The notes beneath the pieces were generated by a model. It saw only the letters and a list, made by a program, of their open reading frames with translations, was not told the DNA's origin and searched no databases. This document shows, piece after piece, positions 7,737 to 16,100 of a stretch of 64,000 bases of DNA; positions within the stretch are counted from its first letter, which is position 1; every line of letters begins with the position of its first letter. The position numbers were made by a program, and so were the translations under genes. Source of the stretch: Pseudomonas cremoris (GTDB lineage: Bacteria > Pseudomonadota > Gammaproteobacteria > Pseudomonadales > Pseudomonadaceae); assembly GCF_014230465.1 (NCBI RefSeq), contig NZ_JAAXCY010000002.1, positions 631,786 to 695,785 of the forward strand, read 5' to 3'.

Positions 7737-8525
7737 TCAGGGAAACCGGGTGCCGATTCGCGAGCGATCTTCGGAAAACCAGATCCCCGTCACTTTGCCC
7801 ACCACGTCCTCGACCGCCACTTGCCCCATGAAGCGGCTGTCGTTGCTGTTATAGCGGTTATCGCCCAGCAGATAGACATGCCCGGGTTCGACCTTGACCG
7901 GTGCAAGCGTCATGGACGCCGGGCATTCCACCCGGTCTGCGGGTGCATGGAACAACCCGAGGTTTTCGCCGTTGCGGATCAGCTCACCGTTGACGATGGC
8001 CAAGGTATCGCCGCCAACACCCGCCACACGCTTGATCGCCTCGGTACCGTTCCAGCGGTACACCACGATATCGCCAACCTGGGGCGTACCGGGCTTGAGA
8101 TCGGTCACGATGTAGTCACCTACCGACACCGTCGGCGACATTGAGCCAGTCGGGATGTAGTAGTTCTTGAACCCCATCAGCGGCCCCCGCAGCACCTCCA
8201 TCAAAACGAAGGTGATCACGATCAGCACACCCACGTACAGCGCATGGAAACGTTTACGCGGCACATCCGGCGGGCCGTTGTAGCGACGGGCCAACACTGC
8301 CGACACGATCGCCGACGCAAGCTTGACCGTGACAATAAACCCGAAGAGAACGTAGAGCCCGACGGGCGATGCACTCAGACCAGACACACCGAGCAGCACC
8401 ACGCCGGTGTACATGAATGCAGCGACCCAAATCGCCCATTTGATGCGGCCCACGTAGACCAGGCCCCAGCCCGCCACCAGGCAGGACATCAGAAAGGCTT
8501 GCAGGGAGAGTTTTGCGGGTTTCAT
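7737..8525 (-). CDS. Type I signal peptidase (extra LepB paralogue)
   Basis: A 262-residue S26 peptidase. The catalytic serine lies in IPTGSMSPTV (Ser128) and the general-base lysine in AIKRVAGVGGD (Lys165). The box E motif LGDNRYNSNDSR follows. Unlike the main LepB, it has a long N-terminal part with three or four membrane segments (LVAGWGLVYVGRIKWAIWVA, GLYVLFGFIVTVKLASAIVS, ALYVGVLIVITFVLMEVL) before the catalytic domain. It is not next to lepA or rnc as the housekeeping gene is, so I take it as an accessory copy. It would cleave signal peptides at the periplasmic face of the inner membrane. Confidence 0.85.
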   Translation of the reverse strand: MKPAKLSLQAFLMSCLVAGWGLVYVGRIKWAIWVAAFMYTGVVLLGVSGLSASPVGLYVLFGFIVTVKLASAIVSAVLARRYNGPPDVPRKRFHALYVGVLIVITFVLMEVLRGPLMGFKNYYIPTGSMSPTVSVGDYIVTDLKPGTPQVGDIVVYRWNGTEAIKRVAGVGGDTLAIVNGELIRNGENLGLFHAPADRVECPASMTLAPVKVEPGHVYLLGDNRYNSNDSRFMGQVAVEDVVGKVTGIWFSEDRSRIGTRFP

Positions 8526-8585
8526 TGACCGTCCTTGATAAATCGATTGAAGGCCTCAGTGCATCAAGGCTGTTGTTAACACAGA

Positions 8586-8951
8586 TCACTGATGATCCGG
8601 TTCATGTAAGGTTTTGTTTTCCCCCATACTTGCCTCGTAGGCGAATTGAGTCGTCACCTTGCCTGTTGGATCGATTGCCAACACGAATTTCTTCCAATCA
8701 CCGCCGGTGTGCGACGTCATCAACCCATGCAATGTATGGACGAGGCTGGAGGCTTCATCCTCAGGGTCGTCCAGCAGTTCGCTGACAAACAAACCGTCTC
8801 GGACAAATGAAAATTTTGAGCCCACAGACCATCCACCGTCGTAGACCTCATATTCAAATTCACAGCGCATCTCGTCGTACTGCCCAGACGCTGAGTCATG
8901 CATGATTTGTGTGAGCGCGCTCAACAGTTCGACTTGTTGCTCAATACTCAT
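8586..8951 (-). CDS. YezG/DUF600-like immunity protein (putative)
   Basis: A 121-residue acidic protein with no signal peptide. Its pattern (MSIEQQVELLSALTQIMHD, then DEMRCEFEYEVYDGG, then LVHTLHGLMTSHTGGDWKKF) resembles the YezG family of polymorphic-toxin immunity proteins. It is the last gene of the series behind cdiA and follows the broken PoNi-type gene. No matching toxin for it is visible, so it may be a spare immunity gene kept after toxin exchange. Family assignment is by eye. Confidence 0.5.
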   Translation of the reverse strand: MSIEQQVELLSALTQIMHDSASGQYDEMRCEFEYEVYDGGWSVGSKFSFVRDGLFVSELLDDPEDEASSLVHTLHGLMTSHTGGDWKKFVLAIDPTGKVTTQFAYEASMGENKTLHEPDHQ

Positions 8952-8966
8952 GGGCCGACCTCCCTA

Positions 8967-9582
8967 TCACCCACCAAACGCCAGAAAAAACCCCAACAGG
9001 TATATAAAAAAAGCGACCGCCGCCAGAGACGCTCGCGCCACAGCAGGGGCATCAATTGCCTTGAGCAGTCGCGCATAAGGCTTGGCGTGAAGCAATGCGT
9101 CCCCGATGACCCGCTCGGGCTCCTGGGACGCAATGACACGGTCCAGGAGAACATCCTGTCCACCCTCGCCAATCAAGGCAACCAAACGCAGCCACTGCGC
9201 GCGGGACAGAAAGAGCAAGCGCCAAACCCACCAGCCAGAAACACCAGATGTAATGGTTCACATCCGTCAGTTCGAAACGCCAGTCCCGACACGTCTGAAG
9301 CGCGTTCTCGGCGCAAAATTCATCAGCGACGGCGTTGGATAATTCCCATGCATCCAGGACACCGGGAAAATAAGCGGCCATCTCAGCAACATTGTCTCCC
9401 CGCGAGTAGGTTCTCACCGCTGCGCGCAAATTGTCTTTTGCGAAGTCGAATGCAAATTGCGCCCGATACGCAGGGTTGGCCGAAGGTTCTGCCAGGGTTT
9501 TGCTGGCACGCTCTATCCACTGCAGGTCCTTGGCCTTGCGGTCGCTCCAGTACTGCTCATCTCCCAACGTTGCGCGAATCAT
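8967..9582 (-). pseudogene. Broken PoNi-type (DUF1910/DUF1911) immunity gene
   Basis: The frame from 9582 encodes MIRATLGDEQYWSDRKAKDL through YIWCFWLVGLALAL, matching the N-terminal half of PoNe-immunity proteins. Around 9195-9215 homology jumps to another frame, continuing RAQWLRLVALIGEGGQDVLL, LDRVIASQEPERVIGDALLH and AKPYARLLKAIDAPAVARAS. After that the expected C-terminal 60 or so residues are absent, and an unrelated tail ending FFLAFGG stops at 8967. So there is both a frameshift and a truncation. A sequencing error could explain the first but not the second. The gene lies two positions behind cdiA. Confidence 0.7.
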
Positions 9583-9642
9583 GGATGAACCCATTTCAAG
9601 CAGAATTTAAAGATCCAAAAACCGTTACCCGCCCGACTGAAC

Positions 9643-10191
9643 TCACCGGATCAATTGCATCCAGTAATCATATGTTTCTCTAAGTCGACCAGCTGCCTTT
9701 GATCCATCTGCAATACCACTCGCAAAGGCATGCGCGACCCGCACGGGGTTGGTGGGAAGCTTGCCCGACTCAGAAATAACCGGCTGACCGTAATCGGCTT
9801 GTTTCTTGTTGCCTTTCAATTGATGCCAACCCAGTTGCGGGTTATTTCTAACGGCCACTTCGCCGTAGTACATGCCAACTGCCACAGCCAGGGCTTTTTC
9901 TTCGTCGGACATATCACGCACCGCTGCATCCTTTGCGGTTTGAGCGCTGTGGGATATCCGCGCCACGTCGTGAATCCGCGCGGCAAACCATTCGCCCAGC
10001 ATATCCAGCGACTCTGGAGAGAAATCCGCGCTCCACTGCTCGTACCCCGGTGTCTGCCAAACCGCCTGAATCAGATCGTCAAGGCAGTAGGGTTTATTGA
10101 GCATAAACCCCTCGTAGAAGCTCTTGAGTTCCTGGGCCCCCATAGATGCAAACGCTGCGCTGACGGGCGTATAGGCCGTGGTAAATGTCAT
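9643..10191 (-). CDS. Probable CdiI-type immunity protein of the adjacent CdiA
   Basis: A 182-residue soluble protein starting MTFTTAYTPVSAAFAS. Its ATG follows the cdiA stop after only two bases, and AAAGGTG lies about 8 bases upstream inside the cdiA 3' end, so translation is tightly coupled. No membrane segment, signal or named domain is seen. Notable stretches are YCLDDLIQAVWQTPGYEQWS, DEEKALAVAVGMYYGEVAVR and NPVRVAHAFASGIADGSKAA. Position directly after the toxin-bearing C terminus is the standard place for the cognate immunity gene. The function is inferred from that alone. A TTG at 10197 is an alternative start. Confidence 0.6.
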   Translation of the reverse strand: MTFTTAYTPVSAAFASMGAQELKSFYEGFMLNKPYCLDDLIQAVWQTPGYEQWSADFSPESLDMLGEWFAARIHDVARISHSAQTAKDAAVRDMSDEEKALAVAVGMYYGEVAVRNNPQLGWHQLKGNKKQADYGQPVISESGKLPTNPVRVAHAFASGIADGSKAAGRLRETYDYWMQLIR

Positions 10192-10193
10192 GT

Positions 10194-13100
10194 TCAATGC
10201 ACCTTTATCTTAATGCCCGCATCGGACAACGCTTTTTCAAGTGCTGGCGCCGGGCCTACACGTCCGGTAATAGGGCTTCTGAAAAAATTCCATGTTACGT
10301 CATTGACCAAACCTCGTTGTATCAACTCCGCATCCTTGGCCACTTGCAGGGCGGTATTGGCATCGAGTGATGTGTAGCCCACCTTGGACTCATGCGCCTT
10401 GGCGCCTGGGGCCAACTGGTCGACAAACCGAGGCCCCAGACTCGTATCGAAAAAGGCTTGGGACTGGCCGCCCAACGGCTTGAGTGCATCCTCTCCAACC
10501 TTGCCTGTTGAACCAATTTCGGACGGCGGATTAGGTGAAACGATGCGCGTTGAGCGCTCTGCCGTCAGTGTGTAGTAGTTGCCATTAGCGGCCAGGTAAA
10601 TCTGATTGCCAGTGGCATCCTGCGTACCGGTGGCTTTGTAGACCCCGCCACCGGGGCCAGTCACGCTGCCATCATTTGCCTGGGTATAGCCCTTGGGAAC
10701 ATCAAAGCTCGCGTCGTTGGCTGCCGGCTTTGTGCTTCCCACAACCTTGGTTTCCCCGGACACCAAGGCCGTCGTCGGTACTTTAGAACCGGCTCCCAAG
10801 CCCTTCAATCCATAGCCCCCGGCAAGCACCCCGACCACGGTTTGTAGTGTCATGGCCAAGTCATAGCGCTGTTCCATCTCTGCGCGCGTCAGACCAGAGC
10901 CTTCCGTCAGGTTGTTCAACACGACATCACGCAGAATGTGCTCAGCGCTCAGGCCGCGTAGGGCCGCCTCCGCATTTTTTGCATCTGCCGGGTAAAGCTC
11001 TTTGTAGAGCAAGCGCACAGCGACGGACTCGTCGTATTGAGCCAGGGCTTTCTGCGCAGGCCCGATCAGGTTGCTGCAGGCGGTACTGGACAGATTGCCG
11101 GGCGTACAGGCTGCCTTGATCGCGCTATCGCGGCTTTTGTCGGTCAGGTCTAGTTGTACGAGTTCTTCTTTTTCTGCGTCGGTGATGGTGCCCTGGGCTT
11201 GCTTGTACCGAAGCGAGAACTTGCGCTTGGCCTCCGGAACGCTCAGGTAGTTATTTTCAACTGCGTTTTTCCCGGTTTGAGCCGCTGCGACCGCATCCAA
11301 CGCCCCCTTACCGCTCAACGACCCAGAAAGCCCAGCCGCCAATGTAGAGAGGCTCGAGATGGTTTGTTTTTGCGCTGGCGTCAGGTTATCGCTGCTGACA
11401 TTCCCATACAGGTTCTCTTTGATCAGTCGCGCGGTTTCCTCTGCTGCCAAAGCCCCCGCCGCCCCCGCCAACGCCGAGTTTCCACCGGCACGCGCCAGCA
11501 CCGCACCCAACACGGCGTGAGCCATCAGGTTGGCATTTGGATCACCCTCGGTCATCTGCTTGACGGTCTGCGCCAGATACGGCGCCGCAGCGCCCGCCAT
11601 GGCTCCACCGATGCTGCCGCCCATGGCCGCTTGCACCACCGCAGTCACCGCCTGGCTGGCCTTCTGGAAGCTACTGCCAACGCCATAATCCTCTTGGGCG
11701 CGCTGGCTGATCTGGGCCTGGGTTGGGCTGGCGACGCCTTCGTCGATCAGCTTCTGCTTCGTCGCTTTGCTGATGTCGCTGTTTTCGTCGTTGGCTGCCT
11801 TGATCCGCGCTGCCGCGATGGCGTCGCCGATGCCTTTGGTCAACTCCATGGAGCTTTTGATCAGGTCCATGCGTTCCTGCATGGCTTTTTGATCGGGCTT
11901 GTCGAGATGCTCGTTGGCATTCGCCGTGTCGCGGTTCAGGCCGACCAGGTCACCGGCGCCTTCGGGGTTGCGCACCACGATCGTGCCTTCGCTGACGGCA
12001 CTTCGGGTGTAGCTGTGGTCCGAGTCGTTGAGTGCCATGCCGTACAGCGCTCCCGGCGACAGGGTGCCTACACCACCGCTGTAAGTCCCGGAGACGCTCA
12101 CGCCCGCCGACTGGCTCTTGATCTCGCTCTTGTTCTTGATGTCGCTGACCAACAGCCGGTCGGTCAACAGCAGGTTCTTGTCGGCCGTGGCCTCGCTGGC
12201 AATCACCGCCCCTTGCAGGGTGGTGTTCTTGGCCACATCGATGGTGTAGCCGCCGGTACCGGCAAAGAAACCGCTCTGGTCGGTGACAGCCTGGTAATCG
12301 CTGTTCATCTTCGACGCCGCAAGGTTTGCAGACGCCGAGACAGTGGAGCCGTAGCAGAACGGCGGTATGCAGATGCTTGCGCCGAAGCCCGCGCTGTCCT
12401 GCTTGCTCTTGGACGTGTCGGTGTCCTGGCGGGACAGGACAGTGAGATTGCCGCCGATATCCGCATCGATGCGATCAGCCCGTACCTGGGCGCCGGCCAG
12501 GGTAGTGTCCTGGCCGCTGCGTAACAGCAGCGAGCGGGCGTCCACGGTGGTGTTCACCTGGGTCACCGATCCGCCCGAGCCCAGGTTCTTGGCCGTTTGC
12601 GCACCAAGGTCCAGGGTGAAGCCGTTTTGCTCGCCAATGTTGAAGCTGGCACCGATGGCCGTCCTGTTGCGCGAACCATCGTTTTTGCGGTCGGTGGTGT
12701 CCTGTGCGCTTTGCATCAAGATGTTGTTTTTCGCGGACAACAGCAGGCTGTCGGCTTTCAACGAACTGCCGGTGATATTCAAGTCACCCAAGGTGCCAGG
12801 CGCGTCGCCCGCTGCCACGATCGACAGGTTTTCCCCGGCATTGAGGCTGCTCTGGTGCGCCGTCTGCGCCGTGTATTCGCTGCTGCTTTTGGTCCGGGTG
12901 TTGGCCAGTTCGGTGCCGATCTTGATCAGTGAGCCGTTACCGGCGGAGCCACCGGTCTTGTCCTTGAAGCCGGTACTCTGCTTGGCGACCTCTCCTGCCT
13001 GATTATTGAGGTTGTACAACGACAGTGCCGCCTGGGCGATTTTCACGGCCTTGAGCCGCGGGTCATCGGAGCTGCGCGCCGCCTCGGCAGCGTCGCGGAT

Positions 13101-16100
13101 GCTGTTGGCGGTATCGACCACGGTGCCGGCGATCACACGGCCAACGGCCAGGCTTTTGGAGCTGTCCTGGCTGGTCTGGCGGGCGGTTTCCATACCGGAC
13201 GTAATGGTCACGTTGGCACCGGTGAGCGCCATGTTTTTGGTGCTCACCAGATCACTGGCCACCACCGTCAACTCACGCCCCGCCGTCAGCGACACATTGC
13301 CTGCACTGGAGCCAATGGTGCTGCCGGTCAAGGTCATTTCATTGGCCGTGCCGTTGTGTTTCGAGCTGTTGATGTACAGCTTCTGATTGCCGGTAAGGTC
13401 ATCCAGGCCGAGGCTGTTGCCGGTCAACACGCCAGTGAGGTCGCGGTTTTTTTCCTTGTGCATGTCGGTGCGGGCGAAGGTGTTTTGCGCCGCATCGATG
13501 GTCAGGTCGCGGCCTGCTTGCACGGCGAGGTCGCCGGTGCTGACCAACGCCGAACCGGTCACGGTGGCATCACGCTTGGCCGCCACGGTGACGGTTTCAC
13601 CGGAGACCATGCTGCCCATCGCGGTGGTGCGCTTTTCGTCGACCTGGTCTTGGACCTTGCTCGACTTGAGCCCGCCCCAACTGCTTTTGCTTTCCTTGCG
13701 TTCATGGCGCGCACTGTCGGAATTGCTCACCGCCAGAATGCTCACGTCCTGGCCCGCGACCAACTGGGTCGCACCCTTGTCGGCGGTGACGGAACTGCCT
13801 GCCAGCAGCAAGTTTTCACCGGCCATCAGCGTGCTGTGGGTGCCCGCACTGACCAGGCTGCCGACATGGTTCACTGCCTCGGTTTCATCCAGGCGGAATT
13901 TCTTGCCCTGGGAGGTTTTTTTGGTCTTGCTGAAGAAGCTGTAGTCCTGGTCTGCGGCAGTCTCAAGGTTGAGGTTCTTGCCGGCCACCAGGTATGCCTC
14001 GTTGCCAGCGTTGACGTGGCTGGCCACCAGTTGCAAGTCCTGCCCGGCGCTCAGGGTGGCGTCGCCACCGGCCTTGATCACGCTGGACACTTGCTGCACG
14101 TGGTCCTCGATGATTTTGACTTTCTTCGAGTCGTACGCCGAATGCTGTTCGTTGGCGCCTGCGACAGCGTTGAGATTGCCGGTGGCAATCAACTGGATAT
14201 CGCGCTTGGCTTCAACCTGGCTGGCAACAACACTGATGTCGCGTCCGGCCACCACATGCAGGTCACGACCCGCATCGATGACCGAGCCCTGCTGAGCGAC
14301 AGTGGCGTAGCGGATGCTTGTGCCGACGTTACCGCTGTCCAGGGTTTTCGAGGCCGTGAGGTTGACGTCACCCGCCGCTTGGACGGTGGTGTCGGCGCCA
14401 CTTTTAAGCACGCCGCCGACGTTGTTGATAGCGCCCCCGGCTTTCAGGGCCAGCGCGCTGGCTGACTCGATGCGGGCGGCGCTGTCGCCAAAGTCCTTGC
14501 GCTCGGTGCGATAGCCGCTGGCGCTCTCATGAGTGGTCACCGTGCGTTCGTTGAGCAGGTCGGCTCCGGCCGCGAGGTTGACGGCGCCGCCGGCGATCAC
14601 GCCACCGGCGCGGTTGCTCAGGTTGTTGCCGGCCAACAAATCGAGGCGGTTGTCGGCTTGCATCAAGCCGCTGTTGCTCAGGTTACCGGCGACGTTCGCC
14701 AGCAGGCTGCCACTGGCGCGCAAGGTGCCGGCATTGTTGAGGTTACTGCCGGTGATCAAGTTCACATCGGTGCCGGAAATCAGCGCGCCATTGGGGCCCA
14801 GGCGATTGTTGGCCTGGGCCATGTACAGCACCGGCACCAGCACTTGTTGGCCGGCGACGGTGGCGTTTTCCAGCCACACAATGTCGTGGGTCAGGGCCGC
14901 GACCTGCTCGGCGGTGAGGCTGACGCCTACCGACAGGTTGAGGGCATCCTTGCTGCCGATGGCGTTGTCCATCAGGTGCTTGAACAGCTCGGCGTCGCTG
15001 GTCTGGCCGTCGATGAAGCGTTGGCCCGTGCGGGCGAGTACGGCCTGCTGGATCAGGCGTTGTTCGTAGAAGCCATCGCCCAAGCGACGCTGGGCGGTCT
15101 CAGGGTCGTAGCCGAGCTTGGTCAGCATGTAATCCGAGCTCAGGAACTGACGCATGTCGGTGAGCAGCGGGTTGGTCTCAATCAGGTATTTGTGTGGGTT
15201 GGCCGCAAACTGGCTGGTGGGCACACCGTTCACGCCCTTACCGTCATTGAGGTGGAACAACCCGTTCTCCCCCGTCGGCAGGTCGAAGCCGGGCAGGCTC
15301 AGTGGGTTGACTTGTTGCTGGGCCACGTCTGGCGGTAGTTGCGGGTTGAGCGCGACCTGGGTCGAATAACCCGGCGCGTTGGTGTTGGCGCCGCTGCCGA
15401 CATAGGTGTAGCCCGGGCGCACGACGCTGTTATCGATCCCGGCCTGGGCCTTGACGTCCACCGCGCCGCCCGCCTGGATAACGGCGGCGTAACGTTGGTC
15501 GGAAGGTGCCAGTTCGGTGATTTTGCGCGAGCCCCACTCGCGTTCGGTCGTACCGATGAACGCTGCGAGTGCGCCTTCAAGACCGCTGAGGTTGTTGGCG
15601 TCATAACCCGCAGCGCCCATCGTATAGCGTTGGTTAAAGGCTGCTGCCAGTTGGTACCAGGCCTCCGGATGACGGTCACGTTTGGTGGCGAAAATACGCT
15701 CGCTGAGGATGTCGTGAGTGACGATGCCGATGTTGCTCAGTTGGTTGACCGCCACCGTCAGGTTGCCACCTGCAGCGATGTTACTGCTGCTGTTGAGCAA
15801 CGTGTCACCGGTCAGCGTCATATGACTGGCAGAGGTGATGCTCGACGCGGACGAGGCGTCGGTGACCACAAAGCGGTCGCGCTCGCTGATAAGAAACGGC
15901 CAGGTTTCCTTGCCGCCGTCGCAGTCGCTGCCCGTCACACCGAAGATGCACGCGGTGGGGGTGATCGACGCGCTGTAGATGCCGGACTCGGTGGTGAGTA
16001 CCGTGCGGATGTTTTCGATACGCCCGGCGGCCATCACCAGGCTGCCTTCGGTCTCGATGCTTGATGAGCTGTTGATGATGCTCTCGGCGCGACCGCCCTG

